Below, piece after piece: positions 38,540 through 47,829 of a stretch of 64,000 nucleotides of DNA. A program made the position numbers and the translations under genes. The notes beneath the pieces are model-generated. The model ran no database searches. It was given only the letters and a program-made list of their open reading frames with translations, and was not told where the DNA came from. The stretch spans positions 1 to 64,000 of the forward strand of contig NZ_LWQT01000046.1 in NCBI RefSeq assembly GCF_001650715.1, read 5' to 3'. Position 1 is the first letter of the stretch. Each line of letters starts with the position of its first letter. The stretch comes from Paramagnetospirillum marisnigri (GTDB taxonomy: Bacteria; Pseudomonadota; Alphaproteobacteria; Rhodospirillales; Magnetospirillaceae).

Positions 38540-39481
38540 GTGATGCACAATCATCGCCTCGACCACCTGCGCGGCTCCATGGTCGCCTTGGTCACTCCCT
38601 TCCGGGATGGCCGCATTGACGAGGAGGCGTTTCTTCATCTCTGCGAACGCCAGATCACCGCCGGCACCAGTGTCCTGGTGCCCTGCGGCACCACCGGCGA
38701 GGCTCCGACCCTGTCCCATGCCGAGCAGATACTGCTCATCGGGCTGGCGGTCCGTGCCGCCAAGGGGCGTGTTCCGGTCCTTGCCGGGGCAGGATCCAAC
38801 TGCACCGCCACCACCATCGAGCTGGTTCGCCACGCCGAGGCGCTGGGGGCGGATGCCGCGCTGTGCATCACGCCCTATTACAATCGTCCCTCCCAGGAGG
38901 GCTTGTTTCGGCATTTCGAGGCGATCCAGGCCAGCACTACCTTGCCCATCGTGCTCTATGATGTGCCGAAGCGTACCGGCGTCAGCCTGGAACTGGATAC
39001 CATCGTCCGGCTGGCGCAACTGCCCAATATCGTGGGTCTGAAGGATGCCTCCGGCGACATGGCAAAGGCGGGACGGCTGCGCTATTCGGTGCCATCGGAA
39101 TTCCTGCGGCTGTGCGGCGACGACGCCCTGCTGGGCGATCATCTGGCCCTGGGCAGCCAGGGTTGCATCTCGGTAACCGCCAATATTACGCCAGCACTCT
39201 GCGCTGAAATGCATCGCGCATGGCAAGACCACGATTACGGTCGGTTCAGCCGGATCAATGCGGCACTGTCTCCGCTCAACGGAGCACTGTTCTTCGAGAG
39301 CAATCCCATCGCCGTCAAATGGGCGTTGAGTCAACTGGGGCTGGTGAGCGATGAACTTCGCCTGCCGCTCACGTCGCTGTCGTCCTGCCACCATCCCCAG
39401 GTGCTGCGGGCCTTGGCGGGCATTCTGCCGTTCGAGGCGCGCGCCTTCGCCCACGATGATTGTTTGGGCCAAGTGGCGTGA
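38540..39481 (+). CDS. Dihydrodipicolinate synthase family protein (DapA paralogue)
   Basis: 313 residues, a class I aldolase of the DapA/NAL family. Motifs: GTTGE at 50-54, Tyr140 in IVLYDVP, and the Schiff-base Lys168 in GLKDASGD; the YYNRPSQEG loop is also typical of true DapA. It could make 4-hydroxy-tetrahydrodipicolinate for lysine and peptidoglycan. The C-terminus (after about 285) is longer and unusual, and the partner gene is a protein of unknown function, so another 2-keto-acid aldolase is possible. No other lysine-pathway gene is nearby. The convergent neighbour is glmS. Confidence 0.85.
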   Translation: MMHNHRLDHLRGSMVALVTPFRDGRIDEEAFLHLCERQITAGTSVLVPCGTTGEAPTLSHAEQILLIGLAVRAAKGRVPVLAGAGSNCTATTIELVRHAEALGADAALCITPYYNRPSQEGLFRHFEAIQASTTLPIVLYDVPKRTGVSLELDTIVRLAQLPNIVGLKDASGDMAKAGRLRYSVPSEFLRLCGDDALLGDHLALGSQGCISVTANITPALCAEMHRAWQDHDYGRFSRINAALSPLNGALFFESNPIAVKWALSQLGLVSDELRLPLTSLSSCHHPQVLRALAGILPFEARAFAHDDCLGQVA

Positions 39482-39607
39482 CGCCTTGCGTCATTGGCAT
39501 CAGAAACGGGGGCTGCCGAAGATGCGGCACTTGCCTTTCGTGGCAAGTGAGTGGAGCCAGGATGAGGCTCCATTATCCGCACAAAATCGTCTGAATGAGG
39601 TGGCGAC

Positions 39608-41431
39608 TTACTCGACGGTGACGCTTTTGGCCAGATTGCGTGGCTGATCCACGTCGGTGCCCTTGGCGATGGCGACGTGATAGGCCAGCAGTTGCACCGG
39701 GATGGCGTAGAGGATCGGCGCCACGAACGGGTTGACGGCGGGCAGGGCCATGGCGGCGAAGGGGGGCGAGGCCAGGCGGTCGACGCCCTCCTGGTCCGAG
39801 AAGAACACCACCCGTCCGCCCCGCGCCACCACCTCTTGGACATTGGAGGCGGTCTTCTCGTAAAGCTCGTCGGTGGGGCAGATGACGATGACGGGCACCG
39901 AATCATCGATGAGCGCGATGGGACCGTGCTTCAATTCGCCCGCCGCGTAGCCCTCGGCGTGGATATAGCTGATTTCCTTCAGCTTCAGGGCGCCTTCGAG
40001 CGCGATGGGGAAGCTGGCGCCGCGCCCGAGATAGAGCACGTCGCGGGCCTCGCTGATGCCCTGGGCCATGAGGCGGATTTCATCGTCGCGGCGCAGGAAT
40101 TCGGCGACACGCGCCGGGACTTCCGCCAGGGCCTGGCAGATCTCGGCCTCGGTCTCGCCGGAGATGGCGCCGCGCGAGCGCGCCATGCCGACGGCCAGGC
40201 AGGCCAGCACCACCAATTGGGTGGTGAATGCCTTGGTGGAGGCGACGCCGATTTCGGGCCCGGCCAGGGTCAGCAAGGTGGCCTCGGCCTCGCGCGAGAT
40301 GGTGCTTTCCGGCACATTGACCAGCGCCAGGGTATGCTGGCCATGGGCGCGGCAGTAACGCAGCGCCGCCAGGGTGTCGGCGGTCTCGCCCGACTGAGAG
40401 ATGAAGATGGCCAGCCCGCCCGGTTCCATGGGCGGCTCGCGGTAGCGGAATTCCGAGGCGATATCCACCTCGACCGGCAGGCGGGCCAGCTTCTCGATCC
40501 AGTACTTGGCCACCGATCCGGCATAGAAGGAGGTGCCGCAGGCGATGATGCGCACCCGGTTCACCACCCCCAGGTCGAAGGGCAGGGAGGGCAGGGTGAT
40601 GGTGCGCTCGGCCGGGTTCAGCATGGTGTTCAGCGTGCCGCCGATCACCTCGGGCTGCTCGAAGATTTCCTTGAGCATGAAATGGCGGTGCTGGCCCTTG
40701 CCGATCAGGGCGCCGGAGAACTGGGTCAGGCGCACCTCGCGGGTGACGGTGGCGCCGTCGCGGTCGAAGATGGTGGCGCCATCGGCGGTCAATACCGCCC
40801 AGTCGCCGTCCAGCAGATAGCTGATCCGCTGGGTCAGCGGCGCCAGGGCCAGGGCGTCGGAGCCCAGATACATCTCTCCCTCGCCATAGCCCAGCGCCAG
40901 CGGCGATCCCTGGCGCGCCGCGATCATCATGTCGGGGTGGCCGGCAAAGATGATGCCGAGCGCGAAGGCGCCGCGCAGGCGCTCCAGCGACTTTGCGGTG
41001 GCATCCCGGGGCGACAGGCCCTGGGCCAGGTGGTGGTCGATCAGCTGCGCCACCGCCTCGGTGTCGGTGTCGCTCTCGAAGACATGGCCCTGGGCGGTCA
41101 GTTCCGCCTTCAGTTCCTGGAAATTCTCGATGATGCCGTTATGGACCACCGCCACCCGCTGGGTGGCATGGGGATGGGCGTTGCGCTCGTTGGGGACGCC
41201 ATGGGTGGCCCAGCGGGTATGGCCAATGCCGATGCCACCCGCCACCGGTTTGTCCTCCAGCAGCCGGGCCAGATTGGCCAGCTTGCCCTCGGCACGGCGG
41301 CGTTCGATGCCACCATTGACCAAGGTGGCGATACCCGCGCTGTCGTAGCCGCGGTATTCCAGGCGCTTCAGGCCTTCCACCAGCAGCGGCGCCACGTCCT
41401 GCTTGCCGATGATACCGACGATGCCGCACAT
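39608..41431 (-). CDS. glmS: Glutamine-fructose-6-phosphate aminotransferase
   Basis: 607 residues, normal length. It makes glucosamine-6-phosphate from fructose-6-phosphate and glutamine, the first step to UDP-GlcNAc. The N-terminal glutaminase begins MCGIVGIIGK with catalytic Cys2 after Met removal, and has the class II amidotransferase motifs (GHTRWATHG, HNGIIENF). Two SIS isomerase domains follow (ACGTSFYAG, SQSGETADT, STKAFTTQ) ending in KSVTVE. It lies 5 bases after glmU, so the two form an operon that supplies the same pathway. Confidence 0.97.
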   Translation of the reverse strand: MCGIVGIIGKQDVAPLLVEGLKRLEYRGYDSAGIATLVNGGIERRRAEGKLANLARLLEDKPVAGGIGIGHTRWATHGVPNERNAHPHATQRVAVVHNGIIENFQELKAELTAQGHVFESDTDTEAVAQLIDHHLAQGLSPRDATAKSLERLRGAFALGIIFAGHPDMMIAARQGSPLALGYGEGEMYLGSDALALAPLTQRISYLLDGDWAVLTADGATIFDRDGATVTREVRLTQFSGALIGKGQHRHFMLKEIFEQPEVIGGTLNTMLNPAERTITLPSLPFDLGVVNRVRIIACGTSFYAGSVAKYWIEKLARLPVEVDIASEFRYREPPMEPGGLAIFISQSGETADTLAALRYCRAHGQHTLALVNVPESTISREAEATLLTLAGPEIGVASTKAFTTQLVVLACLAVGMARSRGAISGETEAEICQALAEVPARVAEFLRRDDEIRLMAQGISEARDVLYLGRGASFPIALEGALKLKEISYIHAEGYAAGELKHGPIALIDDSVPVIVICPTDELYEKTASNVQEVVARGGRVVFFSDQEGVDRLASPPFAAMALPAVNPFVAPILYAIPVQLLAYHVAIAKGTDVDQPRNLAKSVTVE

Positions 41432-41436
41432 GCGTC

Positions 41437-42780
41437 TTATCCTTCCTTTTTGGCCCGCTGCTGGGCACGGAACCGGTCGGCCCAGCCCTTCAATTCCATC
41501 TGCGAACCGCGCGCGACGGCCAGCGCGCCGGGGCTGACTTCCTTGGTGATGACCGAACCGGCGCCGATGACGGCGCCGTCGCCGATCCTGACCGGCGCCA
41601 CCAGCGCCGAGTTCGAGCCGATGAAGGCGCCCTTGCCGATATCGGTGAACGACTTGTTGAAGCCATCGTAATTGCAGGTGATGGTGCCCGCGCCCACATT
41701 GGCGCCCGCGCCGACCCGGGCATCGCCGATATAGGTCAGGTGGTTGATCTTGGCCCCGGCTTCCACCACGGCCTTCTTGACCTCGACGAAATTGCCGATA
41801 TGGGCGGCCTCGCCGATCTCGGCGCCGGGGCGCAGCCGGGCATAGGGGCCGAGAATGGCGCCATCGGCGACGGTGCAGCCCTCGAAATGACAGAAGCCCT
41901 TGATCTCGACATTGCTGCCGATGGTGACGCCGGGGCCGAACACCACATGCGGCCAGACCACCACATCACTGCCCAGCACGGTATCCCACGAGAACCATAC
42001 CGAGGCGGGGTCCACCAGAGTGGCGCCCCCGGCCATGGCGGCCTCGCGGAACTGACGCTGCACCACCGCTTCGGCGGTGGCCTGCTCGGCGCGGGAATTG
42101 ACCCCCAGCAGTTCCTCGGGGTCGCCTTCCACATGGCTGCAATTGGCGCCATCGGCCCGGGCCAGGGCCACTACGTCGGTCAGGTAGTATTCGCCCTTGG
42201 AATTCTTGTTGTCGATGCGCTCGATCAGGCTCCACAGCCGCTTGCCGTCCATGGCCAGAACGCCGGAATTGCACAGCGGGATGCCGCGCTGGTCTTCGGT
42301 GGCGTCGCGATACTCGACGATGGCCTTCAGGCCCTCGGCGCCCACGACAAGCCGTCCGTAGTGGCCGGGGTCCTCGGGCCTGAAGCCCAGAACCACCACC
42401 GCCGGGTCGCGCGGACCGCGCCGCTCGGCCAGCAAGCGGTCCAAGGTGGCCCGGGTGATCAGCGGCGTGTCGCCGTACAGGATCAGCACGTCACCGTCGA
42501 AATCGCCCAGGGCTGCCCGCGCCTGGGCGACGGCATGGCCGGTGCCCAGGCGCTCGGCCTGGATCACGGTGGGGATGGGGGCGATGGTCTTGGCCACCAC
42601 CTCCATGTCGGGGCCGATCACCGCCACCACCTTGTCGGGGGACAGACCGGCCACCGTCGCCATCAGATGGCTGACCATGGGGCGCCCGGCGATGGGGTGC
42701 ATGACCTTGGGCAAGGCGGATTTCATGCGGGTGCCCATGCCGGCGGCAAGGACGATGACGGCAAGCTTGGGAGAAGCCAT
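41437..42780 (-). CDS. glmU: Bifunctional UDP-GlcNAc pyrophosphorylase/GlcN-1-P acetyltransferase
   Basis: 447 residues from the ATG at 42780; the extra 16 upstream codons are not typical of the family. The N-terminal uridyltransferase has LAAGMGTRMKSALPKVMHP and the LYGDTPLI loop; the C-terminal left-handed beta-helix has the hexapeptide repeats and the acetyltransferase residues (KKAVVE, TYIGDARVGAGANVGAGTITCNYDG). It acetylates GlcN-1-P and then makes UDP-GlcNAc. First gene of the glmU-glmS operon, divergent from the phosphatase gene. Confidence 0.96.
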   Translation of the reverse strand: MASPKLAVIVLAAGMGTRMKSALPKVMHPIAGRPMVSHLMATVAGLSPDKVVAVIGPDMEVVAKTIAPIPTVIQAERLGTGHAVAQARAALGDFDGDVLILYGDTPLITRATLDRLLAERRGPRDPAVVVLGFRPEDPGHYGRLVVGAEGLKAIVEYRDATEDQRGIPLCNSGVLAMDGKRLWSLIERIDNKNSKGEYYLTDVVALARADGANCSHVEGDPEELLGVNSRAEQATAEAVVQRQFREAAMAGGATLVDPASVWFSWDTVLGSDVVVWPHVVFGPGVTIGSNVEIKGFCHFEGCTVADGAILGPYARLRPGAEIGEAAHIGNFVEVKKAVVEAGAKINHLTYIGDARVGAGANVGAGTITCNYDGFNKSFTDIGKGAFIGSNSALVAPVRIGDGAVIGAGSVITKEVSPGALAVARGSQMELKGWADRFRAQQRAKKEG

Positions 42781-42874
42781 GGAAACGCCAACACTCAATC
42801 TGTTGCGGCTGCGGCGCGAAGGTGCCACAAAAGGGTGGTTCGGGCCAAATCAATCTTTATTTCGAACGGTGTCA

Positions 42875-43552
42875 ATGTCCCAAGCCCTGCGCGCCGTGCT
42901 GTTCGATCTGGACGGCACCCTGATCCACTCGCTGCCCGACCTTGTGGCGGCGGTGAACCGCATGCTGGCCACCGAGGCACGTCCCCCCCTGACGTCGGAC
43001 GCGGTCAAGGCCATGGTGGGCGATGGCGCCGATGCCCTGGTCAGCCGGGCTTTCGAGGCCACCGGTGGCCTGCCTGGTCCCGAGATCGGTCCGTATCTGG
43101 AGCGCTTCCTGGCCGATTACGAGCCGCGCTCGGCCGATACCACGCTGCCTTGGCCAGGGGTGGAGGAGACCCTGTCGCGGTTGCGTGAACTGGGGCTGGC
43201 CCTGGCGGTCTGCACCAACAAGCCGCGAGCCGCCACCGCCGAGGTCCTGTCCAAGTTGGGGCTGGACGTGCATTTCGATCTGGTGGTGGCGGCCGAGGAC
43301 GCACCGGCCATCAAGCCGGATCCGGCCCATGTGCGGGTGATCCTGGACCGGCTGGGAATCGAGGCGGGGGCGGCGGTGATGGTGGGGGATTCCATCAACG
43401 ACATCCTGTCGGCCAAGGCCGCCGGCGTGCGGACGGTGGCCTTGTCCTTCGGCTATGCCCATGGTCCGGTCGCCGATCTGGGGGCCGATCGGGTGATTGA
43501 TCACTTTTCCGATCTAATTTGTGTCTTGCCCAACCTAGGTAAACCGGCATAG
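42875..43552 (+). CDS. gph: Phosphoglycolate phosphatase, HAD family
   Basis: 225 residues from ATG 42875 (a GTG two codons earlier is possible). HAD motif I is FDLDGTLIHS, motif II TNKPRAAT, motif III KPDPAHV, motif IV MVGDSINDILSAKAAG. This is the Gph-type cap and length. It removes 2-phosphoglycolate made by DNA repair or oxygenase activity. It is 93 bases before the signalling gene and divergent from glmU. Confidence 0.88.
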   Translation: MSQALRAVLFDLDGTLIHSLPDLVAAVNRMLATEARPPLTSDAVKAMVGDGADALVSRAFEATGGLPGPEIGPYLERFLADYEPRSADTTLPWPGVEETLSRLRELGLALAVCTNKPRAATAEVLSKLGLDVHFDLVVAAEDAPAIKPDPAHVRVILDRLGIEAGAAVMVGDSINDILSAKAAGVRTVALSFGYAHGPVADLGADRVIDHFSDLICVLPNLGKPA

Positions 43553-43645
43553 TTGGGCGGGTGGATGGGACGGCTTGCCCTTGCGGCCTGGGTTGCAAGG
43601 TAGCATGCTGAATACAGTCTTCGCTTGCCTGATCGGGGAGGGGCT

Positions 43646-46111
43646 GTGCCCGCAAAGCAGAACGAGACGTTGCAAAACCGCCTGGAGATGCTTTCCCGGC
43701 GGGTTGATGAACTCTCCTTGTATCAGGTGGTGTTCGAACATGCCTCCGAGGGCATTGTCACCACCGATGCCCAGAACCGTATCATCGCCGTCAATCCCGC
43801 TTTTACCGCCATCACCGGCTATGAAGCGGACGAGGTCATCGGCCGCGATCCGAAGCTGCTTCGCTCCGGTGTGCAGGATGCCGCCTTCTATACCGAGTTG
43901 TGGGAGACACTGAACCGCACCGGTCATTGGCACGGCGAACTTATCGACCGGCACAAGAGCGGACGGCTGTTCGCCATCCATCTCTCCGTCTCCACCCAGT
44001 TGGATTCCAAGGGAAAGGTGGTGCGCCGCATCGCCGTGTTCCGCGATGTCACCGAGGCGCGCGAGAATGCCGAGCAGTTGTGGCGCCGCAATAATTTCGA
44101 TCCCCTGACCGAACTTCCCAACCGCTCGCTGTTCCTCGACCGCCTGCTTCAGGCCCTGGTCATGGCCGGGCGCGAGAGCGCCAGGGTGGCGCTGCTGTTC
44201 ATCGGCCTCGACGGCTTCAAGAACATCAACGACTCGCTGGGGCACTGGATCGGCGACAAGGTCTTGCAGGAAGCGGCGCGCCGCTTTCAGGGCTGCCTGC
44301 GCCAGGGCGACACCGCGGCGCGGTTCAGCGGCGATGAGTTCACCGTCGCCCTGGGCGGCGTGCAATCCATCGACGAGGTGGAAACCATCCTGCGCCGGGT
44401 GCTCGAAGCCTTGCAGGAACCCTTCGTCATCGAGCAGCATCAGGTGCTGATCTCGTGCTCCATCGGTATCTGCCTGTGGCCGGGCGACGGCGACGATGTC
44501 GAGGCGTTGATGCGTAACGCCACCTCGGCGCTGCAGCAGGCCAAATTGGCCGGGCGCAACACCTTTCGCTTCTTCACCCCGGCCATGGATGCCCGTGCCC
44601 AGGCGCGTTCGCGCGTTGCCGATGAATTGGCGGGCGCGCTTTCGGGCAACGAGTTCCATCTGGTGTTCCAGCCGCTGGTGGATCTCAAATCCGGCAAGGT
44701 GACGGCGGCCGAGACGCTGTTGCGCTGGCATAACCGCTATCTCGGAGTGGTCAGCCCGGAACAGTTCGTCCCCCTGGCCGAGGAACTGGGACTGATCCGG
44801 CCCATCGGCGAATGGCTGCTCACCGCCGCCTGCCGCGAGGCCCAGAAATGGCAGAGCTTCGGCCTGGGCGATATCGGGGTCGCCGTCAACATCTCGCCCC
44901 GCCAGTTCCAGCAGGGCGACATCCTCACCATTATCGAGCGTGCCCTGTCCGAAACCGAATTGGCGCCGCGCCTGCTGACCATCGAAATCACCGAAGGCCT
45001 CCTGCTTGCCAATAGCGAGGAGGTGATCAACAAACTGGATCGCATCCGGGCCCTGGGCGTGACCCTGTCGGTGGATGATTTCGGCACCGGCTATTCGTCG
45101 CTGTCCTATCTGAAGACCTTGCCGGTCGATGTCTTGAAGATCGACCGTTCCTTCGTGGCCGACATGCTGGAAAACCTGGATGATGCCACCTTGGTGGACG
45201 CCATCATCGCCATGGGCCATTCCATGCATCTGGAGGTGGTGGCCGAGGGCGTGGAGACCGAGGCGCAGTTGGCCTATCTCACCGAGAATGGCTGCGACTC
45301 CGGCCAGGGCTATTATTTCAGTCCGCCGCTCAATCCCACCCGGTTTCGCGATTTCGTGATCGAACGGTCTGGCCTCGATGCCAAGTTGGGTGAGACCAGG
45401 CCGGCAGGCAGCGCGCCGCGGGGGGCCAACGTCCTGTTCGCCGACGACGTGGAACTGGTGCGGTTGGTGTTCCATGACTTCCTGGACGGCACCGCCTGCA
45501 GCATCGTGGAAGCCGCCACCGGAACCGAGGCGGTGGAAAAGTTCGCCGCCGCCGTTGAACCTTTTGATCTGGTGGTGCTCGACCTTCATATGCCGGGCAT
45601 GGACGGCTTCGAGGCCGCCGCCGCCATCCGCTCGATGGAAGCCCGTGACGGCCGTCCCCGCACCCCCATCATCGCGCTGACGGTCAGCAATACGGACGAA
45701 GAGCGCTGGCGGGCCAAGGATGCCGGTTTCGACCGTTTCCTGTCCAAGCCCATCGCCCGCAACGACCTGCTTGGCGCCATGGCCGAGATGCTGCCCATGG
45801 AACGGACCGACGCGGCGCCCTGCGTCGATACCCTGGCGGGGTTGAACATTCCCCAGGGATTGGAGCATCTGCTTCCGAACTTCATTCAAGAGATGATCAA
45901 GGATCAGCAGACCCTGCGCTCCCTGGCCGACCTGCAGGACCGCCCGGCGCTGGCCGAGCACGCCCATGCCATGCGCGGCAAATGCGGATTGTTCGGCGAG
46001 GAGGTGCTCTACCAGATCCTTGGACGCATCGAGGACCACGCCCCCACCATCGGACATGACGAAATCCTTGGACTCGTCGCCAAGGTGGTTGAACGGGTCG
46101 GCCGCCTGTAG
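43646..46111 (+). CDS. PAS-GGDEF-EAL-REC-Hpt hybrid signalling protein
   Basis: 821 residues from the GTG at 43646, which follows GGGGAGGGGC. Domain order: short coiled coil, PAS (about 25-145; ITGYEADEVIGRDPKLL), GGDEF (about 150-315; signature SGDEF at 228-232), EAL (about 325-575; ETLLRW in place of EALLRW, EITE, DDFGTGYSSL, DRSF and AEGVE all present), receiver (about 590-710; DLHMPGMDG with Asp646) and a C-terminal Hpt domain (HAMRGKCGLFG, His774). It could make and break cyclic di-GMP and also take part in a phosphorelay. EAL key residues are kept; the GGDEF site is the one-substitution form that is often still active. No histidine kinase is adjacent. Followed by an Rrf2-type regulator 36 bases downstream. 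Confidence 0.9.
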   Translation: MPAKQNETLQNRLEMLSRRVDELSLYQVVFEHASEGIVTTDAQNRIIAVNPAFTAITGYEADEVIGRDPKLLRSGVQDAAFYTELWETLNRTGHWHGELIDRHKSGRLFAIHLSVSTQLDSKGKVVRRIAVFRDVTEARENAEQLWRRNNFDPLTELPNRSLFLDRLLQALVMAGRESARVALLFIGLDGFKNINDSLGHWIGDKVLQEAARRFQGCLRQGDTAARFSGDEFTVALGGVQSIDEVETILRRVLEALQEPFVIEQHQVLISCSIGICLWPGDGDDVEALMRNATSALQQAKLAGRNTFRFFTPAMDARAQARSRVADELAGALSGNEFHLVFQPLVDLKSGKVTAAETLLRWHNRYLGVVSPEQFVPLAEELGLIRPIGEWLLTAACREAQKWQSFGLGDIGVAVNISPRQFQQGDILTIIERALSETELAPRLLTIEITEGLLLANSEEVINKLDRIRALGVTLSVDDFGTGYSSLSYLKTLPVDVLKIDRSFVADMLENLDDATLVDAIIAMGHSMHLEVVAEGVETEAQLAYLTENGCDSGQGYYFSPPLNPTRFRDFVIERSGLDAKLGETRPAGSAPRGANVLFADDVELVRLVFHDFLDGTACSIVEAATGTEAVEKFAAAVEPFDLVVLDLHMPGMDGFEAAAAIRSMEARDGRPRTPIIALTVSNTDEERWRAKDAGFDRFLSKPIARNDLLGAMAEMLPMERTDAAPCVDTLAGLNIPQGLEHLLPNFIQEMIKDQQTLRSLADLQDRPALAEHAHAMRGKCGLFGEEVLYQILGRIEDHAPTIGHDEILGLVAKVVERVGRL

Positions 46112-46147
46112 CAGCATGACCCAGACCAAAGTTTGGGCGGGCGTCGC

Positions 46148-46534
46148 ATGAAGATCACCCAGTTCACCGACTTTTCCTTCCGATTGCTGCTTTTTCTGGC
46201 CCGGTCGCGCGACCGGGTGGTGACGGTGCGTGAGGTCGCCGACTATTATTCCATTTCGGCCGAACATCTGAAGAAGATCGTCCGCTCTTTGTCCGACCTG
46301 GGCCATATCCAGACGGTGCGCGGCAAGCTGGGCGGCCTGAAGCTGGCGCGTGAACCGGACGAGATCAATCTCGGCCGCCTGATCCGCGATCAGGAGAATC
46401 TGGCCCTGCTGCCCTGCCACGAGCCCTGCGATACCTGCCCGGTGCAGGACTGCAAGCTGCGGGTGCTGGTGGATCAGGCGTTGGGTGCTTTCCTGGCCCA
46501 TTTCGACGGCAAGACCCTGGCCGACATCATCTGA
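46148..46534 (+). CDS. Rrf2-family transcriptional regulator, NsrR-like
   Basis: 128 residues from ATG 46148. The N-terminal winged helix (TDFSFRLLLFLA, VREVADYYSISAEHLKKIVRSLSDLGHIQTVRGKLGGLKLA) is that of the Rrf2 family. The cysteine cluster CHEPCDTCPVQDC (four cysteines) matches the Fe-S cluster region of NsrR-like proteins, which sense nitric oxide. Target genes are not identifiable here. Its TGA stop lies inside the first copy of the 19-bp direct repeat at 46531, so the repeat element begins exactly at its end. Confidence 0.85.
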   Translation: MKITQFTDFSFRLLLFLARSRDRVVTVREVADYYSISAEHLKKIVRSLSDLGHIQTVRGKLGGLKLAREPDEINLGRLIRDQENLALLPCHEPCDTCPVQDCKLRVLVDQALGAFLAHFDGKTLADII

Positions 46535-46755
46535 TGCCCTCTCGGGGCAATCGGGAGAAGGCAACATATCCGCTTTCCCCCTCTCCCGCTTGCGGGAGAG
46601 GGTCGGGGTGAGGGCCTGGTGGCCGCGACTTGATGTCGAATGGCGCGCCGACGCGCGCGCCCTCACCCGTCTCGGCTTCGCCGCGCCACCCTCTCCCGCA
46701 AGCGGGAGAGGGAGCGTTCTCCTTCAAGCGATTGCCCTGATGCCCTCTCGGGGCA
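46531..46755. repeat. REP-like palindromic element flanked by 19-bp direct repeats
   Basis: The 302-base gap between the Rrf2 gene and hpnA contains no gene but a structured repeat. CTGATGCCCTCTCGGGGCA occurs at 46531-46549 and 46737-46755. Between them are two copies of a palindrome with CCCTCTCCCGC arms (46579-46602 and 46689-46712), plus arms GGGTGAGGGC (46606-46615) and GCCCTCACCC (46659-46668), so the whole element can fold into one large structure. This looks like a REP/BIME-type or miniature element. The rest, 46756-46836, is the hpnA upstream region without a clear promoter box. Confidence 0.7.
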
Positions 46756-46836
46756 TTTGACCCCCATGGGCAAGTGTTGTAACTAACCTGCCAGCCGCCT
46801 GGGCGACGCCTCGCCCGGGCCAAGGGTGTTGGACTC

Positions 46837-47829
46837 ATGGACGGAAAATTCCTGGTTACCGGAGCCACCGGCTTCGTCGGCTCGGCCATCGTGCGGGCAC
46901 TGTTGGCGCGCGGCGCCGAGGTGCGGGTATTGGCGCGGCCCAATTCCAACCGCCACAACGTCGCCAGCTTGAAGGTCGAGGTGGTGGAAGGCCGACTGGA
47001 GGACGCGGCCTCGCTGCGCCGCGCCATGCATGGCTGTTCGGTGCTGATCCATACCGCCGCCGATTACCGCATCTGGGTGCCGGACCCCCGGGCGATGATG
47101 GCCGCCAATGTGGACGGGACCCGCGCCCTGATGGAGGCCGCCCTGGCAGAGAAGGTCTCCCGCGTGGTCTATACCTCGTCGGTGGCGACCCTGGGCCATG
47201 TGGACGGCGGCATCGCCGACGAGGACACACCCAGCGACATTTCCGATAAGGTCGGCCCCTACAAGCAGTCCAAGTTCCTGGCCGAGGAAGTGGTGCGGCG
47301 CATGGTGGCCGATAACGGCCTGCCCGCCGTGATCGTCAATCCTTCGACTCCCGTGGGGCCGGGCGACGTCAAGCCCACCCCCACCGGCCGCATGATCGTC
47401 GAGGCGGCTTCGGGCCGCATGCCCGCCTATGTGGATACTGGCCTCAACATCGTCCATGTGGAGGATGTGGCCGAGGGCCATCTGCTGGCCCTGGAGAAGG
47501 GCCGGATCGGCGAGCGCTACATCCTGGGCGGCGACAACCTGACCCTGGCCGATATTCTGGGCCGCATTGCCCGTATCACCGGCGGCAAACCTCCCTTGAT
47601 GAAGCTGCCGCGCCTGCCGCTTTATCCGCTGGCGGTGGGGGCCGAGCTGTGGGCGCGCCTGACCGGCGCCGAGCCCTTCGTCACCGTGGACGGGCTGAAG
47701 ATGTCACGCTGGAAGATGTTCTTCTCCTCGGCCAAGGCCGAACGGGAATTGGGATACCGCCACCGTTCCGCCGACGAGGCGTTGAAGGCGGCGGTGGAGT
47801 GGTTCAAGCATACCGGAGACGTGGCATGA
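46837..47829 (+). CDS. hpnA: HpnA, hopanoid-associated NAD-dependent sugar epimerase
   Basis: 330 residues, an extended short-chain dehydrogenase/reductase with the glycine motif TGATGFVGSA at the N-terminus and a YKQSK catalytic segment. The typical SDR catalytic Tyr-x-x-x-Lys is YKQSK near residue 144. HpnA accompanies hopanoid genes; its exact substrate is unproven. It is the first gene of the hpnABD-shc-hpnG operon and overlaps hpnB by 4 bases. Confidence 0.88.
   Translation: MDGKFLVTGATGFVGSAIVRALLARGAEVRVLARPNSNRHNVASLKVEVVEGRLEDAASLRRAMHGCSVLIHTAADYRIWVPDPRAMMAANVDGTRALMEAALAEKVSRVVYTSSVATLGHVDGGIADEDTPSDISDKVGPYKQSKFLAEEVVRRMVADNGLPAVIVNPSTPVGPGDVKPTPTGRMIVEAASGRMPAYVDTGLNIVHVEDVAEGHLLALEKGRIGERYILGGDNLTLADILGRIARITGGKPPLMKLPRLPLYPLAVGAELWARLTGAEPFVTVDGLKMSRWKMFFSSAKAERELGYRHRSADEALKAAVEWFKHTGDVA

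Noticed and set aside
39351-39647. 98-codon forward frame at the dapA-like/glmS junction
   Set aside because: It reads across the end of the DapA-like gene and antisense to the glmS 3' end; no independent support. The 126 bases between the two genes show no clear RNA gene.
43535-46666. Long reverse frame opposite the GGDEF-EAL protein
   Set aside because: Overlaps a gene with five recognisable domains; the product has no domain and odd composition.
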